64,000 nucleotides of DNA, taken from Streptococcus sp. F0442. Lineage in GTDB: Bacteria; Bacillota; Bacilli; Lactobacillales; Streptococcaceae. The DNA is taken from the NCBI RefSeq assembly GCF_000314795.2, contig NZ_KB373314.1, positions 331,454 through 395,453 on the forward strand, given 5' to 3'. The notes under the pieces were generated by a model, which saw only the letters and a program-made list of their open reading frames with translations, made no database searches and had not been told where the DNA came from. Positions 15,867-25,924 of this stretch are shown here, in pieces; positions within the stretch are counted from its first letter, which is position 1, and each line of letters opens with the position of its first letter. The position numbers and the translations under genes were made by a program.

Positions 15867-17693
15867 TTATTCTTCATCCATTGACAGAACTGACAAGAAG
15901 GCTTCCTGCGGTACTTCTACCGAACCGATAGCTTTCATCCGTTTCTTACCGGCTTTTTGTTTTTCAAGAAGCTTGCGTTTCCGTGAGACGTCCCCTCCAT
16001 AACACTTGGCCAAGACGTTCTTACGAAGAGCCTTGATATCTGTACGGGCTACGATCTTATGACCGATGGCTGCTTGGATAGGCACTTCAAACTGTTGACG
16101 AGGGATAATCTTCTTGAGCTTCTCAACAATCAACTTCCCACGTTCATAGGCAAAGTCCTTGTGAACGATAAAGCTGAGGGCATCGACGGTATCTCCATTG
16201 AGGAGAATATCCATCTTAACCAATTTAGATGGACGATATTCAGACAACTCATAGTCAAAGCTAGCATAGCCACGAGTAGAGGATTTCAATTTATCAAAGA
16301 AATCAAAGACAATTTCCGCCAGTGGGATTTGATAGATGACATTAACCCGATTTTCATCGATGTAGTCCATGGTCACAAAGTCCCCACGTTTGCGTTGGGC
16401 CAATTCCATGACAGCTCCGACAAACTCTTGTGGCACCATGATTTGTGCTTTAACATAAGGTTCTTCGATCGAAGCGATCTTGGTTGGATCTGGAAACTCA
16501 GACGGGTTAGACACATCTAGTGCTTCGCCATCTGTCAAATTGACCTTGTAGATAACAGACGGTGCTGTCATGATCAAGTCAATATTGAACTCACGCTCTA
16601 AGCGCTCTTGGATAACGTCCATATGAAGAAGTCCCAAGAAACCACAACGGAAACCAAACCCAAGAGCTTGAGAAGTTTCCGGTTCAAATTGAAGACTAGC
16701 GTCATTCAATTGCAATTTTTCCAAAGCTTCACGAAGGTCATTGTATTTATTGGATTCGATCGGATAGAGACCTGCAAAGACCATTGGGTTCATCTGCTTG
16801 TATCCATGTAGTGGCTCACTTGCTGGATTGGTCGCTAAGGTCACAGTGTCCCCGACACGGGTATCTGCAACGGTCTTGATAGAGGCTGCAATATAACCAA
16901 CATCTCCTGTCGCAAGGAAATCACGACCAACTGCTTTAGGAGTAAAGATCCCAACCTCAGTCACATCAAAGGTTTTTCCATTACTCATGAGCTGGATCTT
17001 ATCGCCTGGTTTGACCATCCCGTTGACAACCCGTACCTGAAGGATAACCCCACGATAGGCGTCATAGACGGAATCAAAGATCAAGGCTTGAAGTGGCGCT
17101 TCAACATCACCTGTCGGAGCAGGAACCTTCTCAACGATCTGCTCCAAAATCTCTTCAATCCCAATACCAGCCTTGGCAGAAGCTAGGACTGCTTCACTGG
17201 CATCCAAGCCGATGACATCTTCTACTTCTGTGCGCACACGTTCTGGATCTGCAGCTGGTAAGTCAATTTTGTTAATAACTGGCAGAATCTCCAAATCGTT
17301 GTCCAAAGCAAGGTAAACATTGGCTAGAGTCTGGGCTTCAATCCCTTGAGCGGCATCCACTACGAGAATGGCACCCTCACAGGCAGCAAGTGAACGCGAA
17401 ACCTCATAGGTAAAGTCCACGTGTCCCGGAGTGTCAATCAAGTGGAAAATATAGGTTTCCCCATCTTTAGCCGTGTAGTTCAACTCGATGGCATTGAGCT
17501 TAATAGTGATTCCACGTTCCCGTTCCAGGTCCATGCTATCTAGGAGTTGGGCTTGCATCTCCCGACTAGACACGGTTTCGGTTTTTTCTAAGATTCGATC
17601 GGCCAAGGTTGACTTTCCGTGGTCAATATGGGCGATGATCGAGAAGTTCCGAATCTTCTCTTGTCGTTTCTTTAATTCTTCAAAATTTGGCAT
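15867..17693 (-). CDS. lepA: Elongation factor 4 (LepA)
   Basis: A 608-residue translational GTPase starting [11 protein letters not shown]. The ATG at 17693 follows AGGAAG by six bases, and the length agrees with the family, so the longer open frame is not used. G1 is [10 protein letters not shown]3 DTPGHVDF and G4 NKIDLP; the C-terminal LepA-specific domain includes [13 protein letters not shown]. The protein acts on the ribosome in initiation or elongation under stress. It is monocistronic, with its own terminator. Confidence 0.97.
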   Translation of the reverse strand: MPNFEELKKRQEKIRNFSIIAHIDHGKSTLADRILEKTETVSSREMQAQLLDSMDLERERGITIKLNAIELNYTAKDGETYIFHLIDTPGHVDFTYEVSRSLAACEGAILVVDAAQGIEAQTLANVYLALDNDLEILPVINKIDLPAADPERVRTEVEDVIGLDASEAVLASAKAGIGIEEILEQIVEKVPAPTGDVEAPLQALIFDSVYDAYRGVILQVRVVNGMVKPGDKIQLMSNGKTFDVTEVGIFTPKAVGRDFLATGDVGYIAASIKTVADTRVGDTVTLATNPASEPLHGYKQMNPMVFAGLYPIESNKYNDLREALEKLQLNDASLQFEPETSQALGFGFRCGFLGLLHMDVIQERLEREFNIDLIMTAPSVIYKVNLTDGEALDVSNPSEFPDPTKIASIEEPYVKAQIMVPQEFVGAVMELAQRKRGDFVTMDYIDENRVNVIYQIPLAEIVFDFFDKLKSSTRGYASFDYELSEYRPSKLVKMDILLNGDTVDALSFIVHKDFAYERGKLIVEKLKKIIPRQQFEVPIQAAIGHKIVARTDIKALRKNVLAKCYGGDVSRKRKLLEKQKAGKKRMKAIGSVEVPQEAFLSVLSMDEE

Positions 17694-17759
17694 AATCATC
17701 TTCCTAGTAAAATTAATCGTACTCTTCATTATAACAAAAAAGATAGGCCTTTGCCTATC

Positions 17760-18197
17760 TTAATCCATTATTTTCAAAAATCGCTTCTGCGTTTTATTTC
17801 CATCATAGCCTATTCGTTCGTAAAAGACATGGGCTTCTTTTCGATGAGATGCAGAATTTAAACGAATAAAAGCATAATGGCTGCTTTTGGCAAATTCTTC
17901 AACTCGCTCCATCAATTGGCGACCAATCCCACGTCCTTTAGCAGAAGGAAAAACAGCAAGTCCTAAAACATTTAAACCCGAATCGCTATATACACTCTCA
18001 TAGGCCTCTGCTTCGACATAACCAAGAATAGTGCCTGTTTGGTCCTCTTCATAAACAAAGCAAAAGTGACCCGAGTCTGGCAGATTGAATTTTTCGATCT
18101 GAGCCGCCACTTTCTCAAGGGTAGAATCATACCCCAATGCTTGGTGACATAAATCTCTAATTTGGCCTGCATCTTTGACTTGAACAGTACGAATCAT
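17760..18197 (-). CDS. GNAT-family N-acetyltransferase
   Basis: A 145-residue single GNAT domain. The acetyl-CoA-binding motif A is visible as GLAVFPSAKGRGIGRQLM (about residues 75-92), followed by the typical LNSAS..EAHVFYERIGY. The substrate cannot be told. It lies between lepA and the divergent XRE/S24 regulator. Confidence 0.85.
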   Translation of the reverse strand: MIRTVQVKDAGQIRDLCHQALGYDSTLEKVAAQIEKFNLPDSGHFCFVYEEDQTGTILGYVEAEAYESVYSDSGLNVLGLAVFPSAKGRGIGRQLMERVEEFAKSSHYAFIRLNSASHRKEAHVFYERIGYDGNKTQKRFLKIMD

Positions 18198-18333
18198 ACT
18201 CCAACCTCCATGAATTATCTGCTTTCATATTAGAACTTTTCCCTCAAAAAGTAAAGGAAATGCAAATAAAATTTCAATCAAAAATCTGATTTATATCGAA
18301 TTCATCTTTTTTAACATTTATCAGGGATTTCTA

Positions 18334-18362
18334 TTTACTTTTTCGATTTAATTCATTATAAT
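18334..18362 (+). promoter_or_regulatory. Promoter of the XRE/S24 gene
   Basis: TTTACT (18334-18339), a 17-base spacer and TATAAT (18357-18362), a short distance before the ribosome site. Confidence 0.6.
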
Positions 18363-18392
18363 AGAAAAGGTAAATACAAGGAGGTGAGTACG

Positions 18393-19148
18393 TTGGCTAG
18401 AGGCCGTGGAAAAGCAAGCCCTCAAGACAAAGAGGCATTACGGATTATATCGGAAAAAATCAGAGAATTACTGAAAGAACAAGGGAAAAAACAAATCGAA
18501 TTATCTCGTATTACTGGAATCCCTGCCAGTACCTTGACTGGATATGTAAAAGGAACTTCTCTTCCCGTTCCTGAAAATTTAGAGAAGATTGCAGCCTTTT
18601 TCCAGGTAGCAGTTTCTGAAATTGACCCTCGATTGCGCAATGATTTTGTGGTCATTGATTCAGAAATCGAACGATTGTATAAACAGCTCGATGAAGGAAA
18701 TCAAGAAAATTTTCTTTCTTATGGAAAGAGTCTCTTGACCCATCAAAAAGAAAGACAGAAAATTGAAAAGCAATACCACTCTTATTCTGTCTATGATTCT
18801 TTTGCAGCATATCAAAATCAGAAGCAAGCTGATATCGTTTGGTTTGATCAAAAGATTCCTTACGATTTGGCTTTTTGGATTCATACGGACTCCCTTGAGC
18901 CCAAATATGAAAAGGGAGCTGTTGTGCTAATCAAGCAAACCTACTACGATCAGGCAGGGGCTATTTATGCCATTGATTTTGATGGGCAAACTTTGATCAA
19001 ACGTGTCTTTCGTGAGGCCAACGGGGTACGACTCGTTTCCCTCAATAAGAAATATAGTGATCAGATTATTCCACTAGATGAGGAACCTGGGGTGATTGGA
19101 AAAGTGATTGATGGCTTTGTTCCTCTCGATTTGGAGGAGACCAAATGA
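18393..19148 (+). CDS. XRE-family regulator with S24 (LexA-like) peptidase domain
   Basis: A 251-residue regulator. AAGGAGG at 18378-18384 fits the TTG at 18393 (eight bases), whereas the in-frame GTG at 18384 overlaps it, so TTG is taken as the start. The N-terminal helix-turn-helix is near residues 33-65 (IELSRITGIPASTLTGYVKG). The C-terminal S24 domain has a Ser in HTDSLEP and a Lys in TLIKRVF, the pair needed for self-cleavage. It therefore resembles phage-type CI or ImmR repressors that respond to DNA damage, although no phage genes are near. It overlaps the next gene by four bases. Confidence 0.8.
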   Translation: MARGRGKASPQDKEALRIISEKIRELLKEQGKKQIELSRITGIPASTLTGYVKGTSLPVPENLEKIAAFFQVAVSEIDPRLRNDFVVIDSEIERLYKQLDEGNQENFLSYGKSLLTHQKERQKIEKQYHSYSVYDSFAAYQNQKQADIVWFDQKIPYDLAFWIHTDSLEPKYEKGAVVLIKQTYYDQAGAIYAIDFDGQTLIKRVFREANGVRLVSLNKKYSDQIIPLDEEPGVIGKVIDGFVPLDLEETK

Positions 19149-19966
19149 TTCAATTAATCGCGATTGACCTGGACGGTACTCTCTTGCATGAAGATAAGTC
19201 GCTGTCTAAAGGCAATATCGAAGCTCTTCACAAGGCCCATGAAGCTGGCTATGATATTGTGATCTGTACGGGACGTCCCTTAACGGGTGTCCGTCCCATC
19301 TTTGAAGAGATTGGTCTTCCGGATGGCAACTACTATATGATTATCAATAACGGCTGTACAACCTTGTCTACTCAGAATTGGGAAATCATTGGCAAGGAAG
19401 AATTAAGCCTTGAGGACATGCACCGGTTGCATGTTTTGACGAAAGATTCAGGCGTCCAGCTGACCTTATTTGACATGGATCACTACCTAGTGGTCGCACC
19501 TGAAGCCAGTGAACTGGTTACGATGGATGCCGGCATCGTAAATAGTAAACCGACACCTGTCTCAGAAGAGGATCTACCCAACCTTGTTCCTATTTTTCAA
19601 GCTATGTATGTAGGAGCTCCTTCTGCTATTGATGTCTTTCAAGCTCAGCACGAGGCTGCATTAGAAGCTGATTTTAACACTGTTCGTTCACAGAATATCC
19701 TATTTGAAATCCTTCCTAAAGGTGCGAGCAAGGCATCTGCTCTTCAAGCATTAAGCCAAACTTTAGGCTACAGTCGAGACCAGGTTATGGCTCTTGGAGA
19801 TGCTAATAATGACCTTGAAATGCTTCGTTTTGCTGGCTATAGCGTCGCTATGGGAAATGGCAATGCTGCTGTCAAGGAAATAGCTGACTTCATCACCTTG
19901 GCTAATGATGAGGATGGCGTGGCCCATGCTATTCACAAATTAATTGAAACTGAAAAAGGAGAATAA
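19145..19966 (+). CDS. Cof-type HAD-IIB sugar phosphatase
   Basis: A 273-residue HAD phosphatase with motif [11 protein letters not shown] at the N-terminus, CTGRP as motif [11 protein letters not shown] with the conserved Lys, and motif [12 protein letters not shown]. The IIB cap lies between. Family members hydrolyse sugar phosphates or flavin phosphates; the substrate is not determined. ATGA overlap with the regulator upstream suggests a shared transcript with pepT two bases downstream. Confidence 0.85.
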   Translation: MIQLIAIDLDGTLLHEDKSLSKGNIEALHKAHEAGYDIVICTGRPLTGVRPIFEEIGLPDGNYYMIINNGCTTLSTQNWEIIGKEELSLEDMHRLHVLTKDSGVQLTLFDMDHYLVVAPEASELVTMDAGIVNSKPTPVSEEDLPNLVPIFQAMYVGAPSAIDVFQAQHEAALEADFNTVRSQNILFEILPKGASKASALQALSQTLGYSRDQVMALGDANNDLEMLRFAGYSVAMGNGNAAVKEIADFITLANDEDGVAHAIHKLIETEKGE

Positions 19967-19968
19967 TT

Positions 19969-21189
19969 ATGAAATACGCAAATCTTTTGGACCGTTTTAT
20001 TACCTATGTAAAGGTCAACACACGTTCAGACGAAAACTCTACAACCACTCCAAGTACCCAATCACAAGTTGATTTTGCAACCAAGGTCTTGATCCCTGAG
20101 ATGACACGCGTGGGTCTTGAAAATGTCTACTACCTACCAAATGGCTATGCCATTGGAACGCTTCCAGCTAATGATCCAAGCTTTACGCGCAAGATTGGAT
20201 TTATCTCTCACATGGACACTGCTGACTTCAATGCAGAAAATGTCAATCCACAAATCGTTGAGAATTATGATGGGGGTGTCATTGCCCTTGGGGACTCTGG
20301 TTTCACACTGGATCCAGCTGATTTTGCTCATTTGAACAACTACAAGGGACAAACCTTGATCACGACGGACGGTACTACTCTTCTGGGAGCAGATGATAAA
20401 TCTGGTATAGCTGAAATTATGACGGCTATCGAATATCTGACAGCGCATCCTGAAATCAAACACGGGGAGATCCGTGTCGGCTTTGGTCCAGATGAAGAAA
20501 TCGGCGTCGGAGCAGATCAATTTGATGCAGAAGATTTTGATGTAGACTTTGCTTATACGGTTGATGGCGGTCCTCTTGGGGAGCTTCAATACGAAACCTT
20601 CTCAGCAGCTGGAGCTGAAATCACCTTCAAAGGACGCAATGTCCACCCAGGTACAGCTAAAGGTCAAATGATCAATGCCCTTCAATTGGCCATTGATTTC
20701 CATAACAAACTACCTGAAGGAGCACGTCCTGAATTAACCGAAGGCTATGAAGGCTTCTACCACTTGATGAACATTGAAGGAACTGTTGAGGAAGCAAGTG
20801 CCAGTTACATCATTCGGGACTTTGAAACTGAAAGCTTTGAGAAACGCAAAGACCTCATGACATCTATTGCGGATCAGATGAATGCAGAACTCGGTAGCGA
20901 ACGCGTTCTCCTCACCCTCAAAGATCAGTACTACAACATGAAGCAAGTGATTGAAAAAGATATGACGCCGATTACCCTTGCTAAGGAAGTCATGGAAGAT
21001 CTTGGCATCACTCCAATCATTGAACCGATCCGCGGTGGTACAGATGGGTCTAAAATTTCCTTTATGGGAATTCCTACACCAAACATCTTTGCCGGTGGAG
21101 AAAATATGCACGGTCGCTTTGAATACGTTAGCCTCCAAACCATGGAACGCGCTGTTGATACCATTATCGGTATTGTGACCAAAAAATAA
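19969..21189 (+). CDS. pepT: Peptidase T (tripeptidase)
   Basis: A 406-residue M20B zinc aminopeptidase that releases the N-terminal residue from tripeptides. Metal and catalytic motifs are present: SHMDTADFN (His, Asp), [11 protein letters not shown], and [11 protein letters not shown]. Length is exactly as expected. The cytosolic enzyme completes breakdown of imported peptides. It begins two bases after the HAD gene. Confidence 0.96.
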   Translation: MKYANLLDRFITYVKVNTRSDENSTTTPSTQSQVDFATKVLIPEMTRVGLENVYYLPNGYAIGTLPANDPSFTRKIGFISHMDTADFNAENVNPQIVENYDGGVIALGDSGFTLDPADFAHLNNYKGQTLITTDGTTLLGADDKSGIAEIMTAIEYLTAHPEIKHGEIRVGFGPDEEIGVGADQFDAEDFDVDFAYTVDGGPLGELQYETFSAAGAEITFKGRNVHPGTAKGQMINALQLAIDFHNKLPEGARPELTEGYEGFYHLMNIEGTVEEASASYIIRDFETESFEKRKDLMTSIADQMNAELGSERVLLTLKDQYYNMKQVIEKDMTPITLAKEVMEDLGITPIIEPIRGGTDGSKISFMGIPTPNIFAGGENMHGRFEYVSLQTMERAVDTIIGIVTKK

Positions 21190-21195
21190 GAAACA

Positions 21196-21229
21196 AAAAG
21201 GATTCGGATAGATTGTCCGGATCCTTTAT
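21196..21229. terminator. Shared terminator between pepT and the CarB-like gene
   Basis: AAAGGATTCGGA, a loop, then TCCGGATCCTTT: an imperfect inverted repeat with A and T runs at its ends. It serves the converging pepT (+) and pyr operon (-). Confidence 0.7.
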
Positions 21230-22965
21230 TGTAGGTTAGAAAGCTTGACAATATCTTTTACCTGATCAATGGACTGAATTAAGTTAAGGCTTGTCTCATT
21301 GATAGGAAGATAATAGACTTTATCTGCCAAAGATTCTGTAAAAGGACGATTGGTGACTAAGATCACCTGTTGTCCTTTTTCTTTTAACTCTTGTCCCTTC
21401 TTTCGTACCTTTTGGTAAAAACTCGGGTCCCGAATTTCTAGATCATCCACCAAGACACACGCAGCATCCAAACCGAATGATTCATTGGTCCCATTTTGGG
21501 TCAGATAATAGGCTGCTCCTGCTTTGACCTCATATAAGCCAGCTGATGGCTCAACCGGAAGAAAGGCTGGGCTTGTTGCAACTTCTGCTGCTTTTTCCAT
21601 CGCTACAAGATTGGCCAAGACCTGCAAATAAATAGGGGATAATTTACTTAAATCCAAGAGTTCCTCAAACTCAAAACCACGTTTCAGAGCCTCTAAGATA
21701 TAGAAGAGCCGATGGGGCATATGACGAGCAATTTTCTGAATTAATTCATCATCGCTCATTTCTTCAGGAAAGACAGTCAGCAGTTTTTTATCTTTAATGG
21801 TTTCTAAGGCCTGTTGGTAAGCTTCATCGATCCTCTTTCCAAATCCATAAACTGCCCCATAAGAGTGAATTTGGGTATTGAGACGAGCATTCTGTGCAGT
21901 ATCTGAAAAAATCGGGATCTTAAAGAATATATAGTCCAAACTCGGTTCATAGACGGCCTTTAGATCCTGTAATAAGGGGTGAGGCAAATGCTCGAGAGAG
22001 CGCCCAAATTGTAGCTGCACGCCTTGCTCAAACAAGGAATAGCCCAATCCCATAGAGGCCATCGAGATACTATCTGAAGCAAATGGATTAACCTCTAAGA
22101 TGTAGAAGGCATAGCTCATCGGATCCAAGGCAAACTTAATGGAGATGGCTCCTGTCAACTTCAGATACCGACAGATATGAATAGCAGCTTCACGAAGATT
22201 TTGAAACTCCCGGTCAGTCAGAGTGATCGCTGGCATGAATTGGTAAGAGTCACTGGAGTGGATCCCGACAGGATCAATGCTTTCAATAGAGGCCGCCAAG
22301 TAGTGATTGTCTTCACGATCCCGCATGACTACAAAATCCAGTTCCTTAAAGCCATAGGTCGAAAACTCCAGCAAACACTGCTGACTTGGAGAAACCGAAA
22401 GTCCCATTTCTACAGCTTCGCACAGATCATCCAGATTATGAGCAATCTTTCGCCCTTGCCCTTGCTTACTCGCTACGGGCCAGATCATAATAGGAAATTG
22501 AATGCCTTCAGAAAACTCGATAGCTTCTCGAACTGAGCTCACCAGTGCCGAAGCCGGTACCTGATAGCCCAGCTCTTGAAAGAGACGTCGTTGATCTGCC
22601 TGCTGATAAAAGCTACGGTAGCGTTGGAGGCTTGGTCCGACAATCATGATCGATGCATCTTTGAAAAATCCAGTTTCTTCCAAACGAAACAAGAGATTCA
22701 AAATCTGTTTGTCCGCGAAAGCTAAGAGCAAGCGAGATCCAGTATAAGAAAGAAGAGTCGTCCTAAGAGCATCCAGCTTGAGCTTACTAACTACAACTAT
22801 ATCTGCAGCTTCTTGGGTGATAGCATTTTCTTCGCCCAAGTAAAGGACAAGAGCATTCCCATCCTTGGCATTGAGTTTTTGTGCTTCATTTACCGCAGCC
22901 AAGAGGCTAATATCCTGATAAGAATCTCCACACAGGAGAAGCAATTTCTGGTTTTGTTTCATCAT
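21226..22965 (-). CDS. Half-length, degenerate CarB-like ATP-grasp protein
   Basis: A 579-residue protein that aligns with the N-terminal half of carbamoyl-phosphate synthase large subunit, including ESIDPVGIHS, FALDPMSYAFYILEVNP and the oligomerisation domain (DDELIQKIARHMPHRLFYI). It stops shortly after the point where the second half would begin, whereas real CarB has about 1060 residues. The second ATP-grasp and the allosteric domain are absent. In the remaining ATP site the invariant Arg of VRP is Trp162, the glycine loop reads KQGQGR, and the Arg after EVNP is Phe295. The frame is open throughout. It is coupled to the CarA-like gene (ATGATG across the stop). A carbamoyl-phosphate synthase role is unlikely. 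Confidence 0.85.
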   Translation of the reverse strand: MMKQNQKLLLLCGDSYQDISLLAAVNEAQKLNAKDGNALVLYLGEENAITQEAADIVVVSKLKLDALRTTLLSYTGSRLLLAFADKQILNLLFRLEETGFFKDASIMIVGPSLQRYRSFYQQADQRRLFQELGYQVPASALVSSVREAIEFSEGIQFPIMIWPVASKQGQGRKIAHNLDDLCEAVEMGLSVSPSQQCLLEFSTYGFKELDFVVMRDREDNHYLAASIESIDPVGIHSSDSYQFMPAITLTDREFQNLREAAIHICRYLKLTGAISIKFALDPMSYAFYILEVNPFASDSISMASMGLGYSLFEQGVQLQFGRSLEHLPHPLLQDLKAVYEPSLDYIFFKIPIFSDTAQNARLNTQIHSYGAVYGFGKRIDEAYQQALETIKDKKLLTVFPEEMSDDELIQKIARHMPHRLFYILEALKRGFEFEELLDLSKLSPIYLQVLANLVAMEKAAEVATSPAFLPVEPSAGLYEVKAGAAYYLTQNGTNESFGLDAACVLVDDLEIRDPSFYQKVRKKGQELKEKGQQVILVTNRPFTESLADKVYYLPINETSLNLIQSIDQVKDIVKLSNLQ

Positions 22966-24053
22966 TCCTTCTCCCTTCTACTTTCGTGAATTTTGGCATC
23001 AATCAACTCTAAAAATTCATCGTAAAAATAGAGATTTTCTCTTGGACCTGGACTAGCATCTACTTGGAATTGAACCCCTAAAATTGGTTGGTAACGATGA
23101 CGAAAAGCTTCAATACTATGGTCATTGACATTTTCATGTGTGACCAATAAATCATGGGGCAGACTATTTCGTCTAATACTATACAAGTGATTTTGGCTGG
23201 TCAACTCAATTTTTCCTGTTGCTATTTCACGAACAGGAATATTCAATCCGAAGTGACCAACTTCCATAGGGGCTAGTTCTGCTCCATAAGCTTGAGCTAA
23301 CACCTGTGCTCCCAAGCCCATGCCCCAGATCGGAATTTGACCATTTATTTTTTTGATCAAGCGGCAGAGTTTTTTCACCTGACGGGGATCGCCTGGCCCA
23401 CTGGATAAAATCACCCCATCTGGTTGTTGCTCCATCAGCTCAAAATATGAGATATCATAGGGATAAACTGTCACATTACAGTCCCTTTGACTCAGCTGGC
23501 GTAAGACAGAGTGCTTGACCCCTAGATCAATCAAGGCAATACTCTTTCCAAAACCAGGTACAGCATAGGCTGTTTTGGTCGAGACTTGACGTACTTGGTC
23601 TTTTGGAAGGACTGTCGCTCGCAACTGATCCAAGATATGCTCGATCGAATCCCCCTTGTTAATCACAGTCGCTTTCATCCGTCCATACTTGCGGACAATT
23701 TTTGCAACCTGGCGGGTATTAATCCCTACAATACCTGGGATTTTTTTTCGCTTTAAGAACTCATCCAAGGTCATCTGCTGCCGCCAATTGCTCGGCATCT
23801 CCACCAAATGCTGAACCACTACTGCTAAACAAGTGGGTGTAATGGATTCAGAATCATCCCGATTGATCCCTGCTGCGCCAATAACCGGGAAGCTAAAGGA
23901 GAGAATCTGGCCACTAAAAGCCTGATCCGTGAGCAATTCTTGATAACCTGTCATGGCTGTGGTAAAGACCAACTCTCCAGTCACATATAGATCTGCACCA
24001 AAGGCTTCTCCTTCAAATACAGTCCCATCCTCTAGGACCAATAATCGTTTCAT
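22962..24053 (-). CDS. CarA-like protein with dead glutaminase triad
   Basis: A 363-residue protein with the full CarA layout: N-terminal domain (LEDGTVFEGEAFGA, TTAMTGYQELLTD) and C-terminal class-I glutamine amidotransferase domain (LSSGPGDP). Length is normal for CarA. The nucleophile motif GICLGHQ reads GMGLGAQ, so Cys is Gly246 and the next His is Ala249. The HPE motif reads QVD, so His is Gln330 and Glu is Asp332. All three triad residues are therefore replaced and glutamine hydrolysis should be lost. It stands in the place of carA in the pyr operon after pyrB. It may be decaying or may have a new role with its CarB-like partner. Confidence 0.88.
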   Translation of the reverse strand: MKRLLVLEDGTVFEGEAFGADLYVTGELVFTTAMTGYQELLTDQAFSGQILSFSFPVIGAAGINRDDSESITPTCLAVVVQHLVEMPSNWRQQMTLDEFLKRKKIPGIVGINTRQVAKIVRKYGRMKATVINKGDSIEHILDQLRATVLPKDQVRQVSTKTAYAVPGFGKSIALIDLGVKHSVLRQLSQRDCNVTVYPYDISYFELMEQQPDGVILSSGPGDPRQVKKLCRLIKKINGQIPIWGMGLGAQVLAQAYGAELAPMEVGHFGLNIPVREIATGKIELTSQNHLYSIRRNSLPHDLLVTHENVNDHSIEAFRHRYQPILGVQFQVDASPGPRENLYFYDEFLELIDAKIHESRREKE

Positions 24054-24177
24054 CGAACCCCTCCCTTCTTTTACACTAATCCAATTTTATCACAGTTCCT
24101 CAAAAAAAGGAAAGTCAGATTCCATGTAGCGATCTACTCTGTCCTCTTTCTTTCCTTTCAATGGATTATCAGTTATC
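24054..24177 (-). promoter_or_regulatory. Spacer between pyrB and the CarA-like gene with possible internal promoter
   Basis: On the minus strand the region has GGAAAG and, after a long loop, CTTTCC followed by TTTTTTT (a possible weak terminator). Further down is TGATAAAAT, an extended -10 box, about 25 bases before the ribosome site GGGAGG. The two downstream genes could thus be transcribed apart from pyrB. The assignment is tentative. Confidence 0.35.
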
Positions 24178-25101
24178 TTATTTTGCTTCGCGACCTTTAA
24201 GGACGGCTTCAATGATAGCCATACGGACAAAGACACCATTGGTCATTTGTTCTACGATGCGTGATTTAGGAGCTTCTACCAAGTGGTCCGCAATTTCAAC
24301 GTCACGGTTGACTGGTGCTGGGTGCATCAAGATCGCAGTATCTTTCATACGGTCATAACGTTCTTGTGTCAAACCATGAAGACGGTGGTAGTTTTCTTTA
24401 GAGAAGAGTGATTCGTAATCATGACGTTCGTGCTGCACACGCAAGAACATCATCACATCTACTTCTTCAATCACTTCATCGATAGTGACAAAGGTTCCAT
24501 ACTCTTCAAATTCTTCACTTCTCCATTCGTCTGGACCAGCGAAGTAAAGCGTTGCTCCTAAACGTTTCAAGATTTGCATGTTAGATTTTGCCACACGTGA
24601 GTGGTCCAAATCTCCAGCGATACAAACTTTCAAGCCATCAAAGTGACCAAATTCTTGATAGATGGTCATCAAATCTAGCAAGCTTTGGCTTGGATGCTGA
24701 CCTGAACCATCCCCACCATTGACAATTGAAGCTGTAATGGTTGGACTTTCCACTAATTCTTTGTAGTAGTCCACTTCAGGGTGACGGATGACACAGACAT
24801 CAACTCCAAGAGCAGACATGGTCAAGATGGTATCGTAGAGTGTTTCCCCTTTGTTTACAGAGCTTGTCTTCACATCAAAGTCAAGGAGATCACATCCCAA
24901 TTTCAACTCTGCTACTTCAAAGGCTTTATGGGTACGAGTTGAAGATTCAAAGAAAAGGTTTGAGACGATATGTTGGTCTTCGTAGGCTACTTTAGCTCCG
25001 TTTTTGAACTCAATCCCACGCTTGATCAAAGCCATTACTTCTTCGTTGGTAAGAGTTTCCATTGAGACAAGGTTTTTAAGAGCGATTTGATTTTCAGACA
25101 T
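24178..25101 (-). CDS. pyrB: Aspartate carbamoyltransferase
   Basis: A 307-residue catalytic chain that joins carbamoyl phosphate and aspartate, the first committed step of pyrimidine synthesis. The carbamoyl-phosphate site [13 protein letters not shown] (about residues 51-63) and HPSQSLLDL are present, as is [11 protein letters not shown] near the C-terminus. All active-site residues seem intact, unlike the two CarAB-like genes downstream, so the enzyme should need carbamoyl phosphate from another source. Confidence 0.95.
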   Translation of the reverse strand: MSENQIALKNLVSMETLTNEEVMALIKRGIEFKNGAKVAYEDQHIVSNLFFESSTRTHKAFEVAELKLGCDLLDFDVKTSSVNKGETLYDTILTMSALGVDVCVIRHPEVDYYKELVESPTITASIVNGGDGSGQHPSQSLLDLMTIYQEFGHFDGLKVCIAGDLDHSRVAKSNMQILKRLGATLYFAGPDEWRSEEFEEYGTFVTIDEVIEEVDVMMFLRVQHERHDYESLFSKENYHRLHGLTQERYDRMKDTAILMHPAPVNRDVEIADHLVEAPKSRIVEQMTNGVFVRMAIIEAVLKGREAK

Positions 25102-25140
25102 GATGATTCTCCTTTTAGTTTGGATGTAGATGGTTACAAA

Positions 25141-25662
25141 TTAATTAGCTTCTTTGATGAGGACGCGGTCTTGACCGTCTAGCTCCACCATCTCGACAAT
25201 GATTTCTTCTGACTTACTTGTCGGGATATTTTTCCCAACAAAGTCTGGACGAATCGGTAACTCCCGATGCCCACGGTCGACTAGAACCGCAAGACTTACT
25301 CGAGCAGGACGACCGTGACTGACCAGATTGTCAATGGCAGCGCGAATCGTGCGACCTGTATAGAGGACATCATCGATCAAGATGACCTCTCTGTGAGCGA
25401 TATCAACTGGTAACACTGTCGTATCTTCTGTTGCCTTCATATCATCTCGGAAAGGCTTGGTATCGAGTTCTGCAACAGGAACATCAATTTGCTCCAGCTG
25501 AGAGAGGCGTTCTTGGATCCGGCGAGCAATGTAAACACCGCGCGTCTTGATCCCCACCAGCACAATCTGGCTTAAATCTTTGTTTCGTTCAATGATTTCG
25601 TAGGTGATGCGGGTAATGGCCCGCTTCATCGTCAAATCATCAACGACTTCTTTGGTTTTCAT
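25141..25662 (-). CDS. pyrR: Pyrimidine operon attenuator PyrR / uracil phosphoribosyltransferase
   Basis: A 173-residue PyrR. The PRPP-binding loop is [17 protein letters not shown] (about residues 94-110). With UMP bound, PyrR attaches to the pyr leader RNA and promotes termination; it also has weak UPRTase activity. It is the first gene of the operon and lies just after the attenuator that it should control. Confidence 0.95.
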   Translation of the reverse strand: MKTKEVVDDLTMKRAITRITYEIIERNKDLSQIVLVGIKTRGVYIARRIQERLSQLEQIDVPVAELDTKPFRDDMKATEDTTVLPVDIAHREVILIDDVLYTGRTIRAAIDNLVSHGRPARVSLAVLVDRGHRELPIRPDFVGKNIPTSKSEEIIVEMVELDGQDRVLIKEAN

Positions 25663-25680
25663 TCAGTCCTCCTTAGTGGT

Positions 25681-25711
25681 AAAAGAAAAACCTCCTTTTT
25701 CAAGGAGGTTC
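25681..25711 (-). terminator. Attenuator terminator of the pyr leader
   Basis: On the minus strand AACCTCCTT, a loop, AAGGAGGTT, then TTTCTTTT, ending 18 bases before pyrR. Confidence 0.85.
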
Positions 25712-25820
25712 AGCAAATGAATGGTCTAAGAGGATAGAGTCTCGCCCTATGGTCCTAGCCATTGTTTTTCACAGTCTCCTTGCCTGCCTCACGGGACAGG
25801 ATTAAAGGATTTATTTAATT
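25712..25820 (-). promoter_or_regulatory. PyrR-binding leader RNA of the pyr operon
   Basis: The minus-strand transcript contains TTTAATCCTGTCC, then GTGAGGCAGGCAAGGAG (about 25809-25773), matching the conserved PyrR-binding hairpin (GTCC, GAGGC, CAAGG). Downstream sequence can pair as an antiterminator before the terminator at 25681-25711. High UMP should therefore switch off pyrR, pyrB and the CarA/CarB-like genes. Confidence 0.85.
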
Positions 25821-25826
25821 GAGATA

Positions 25827-25855
25827 ACTATATCACAGTTTCAAACGACATGCAA
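25827..25855 (-). promoter_or_regulatory. Promoter of the pyr operon
   Basis: On the minus strand TTGCAT (25855-25850), a 17-base spacer and TATAGT (25832-25827), just upstream of the PyrR leader. Confidence 0.7.
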
Positions 25856-25924
25856 GAAAAAACGCAATTTTTTTCAAAAAAATTTAAAAACTGCACTTTT
25901 ACATGAAAGAACGTTCGGTTTTTA

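Noticed and set aside
18393-19148. Prophage remnant suggested by the LexA-like repressor
   Set aside because: No integrase, phage structural gene or attachment repeat is near; neighbours are housekeeping genes in one transcript.
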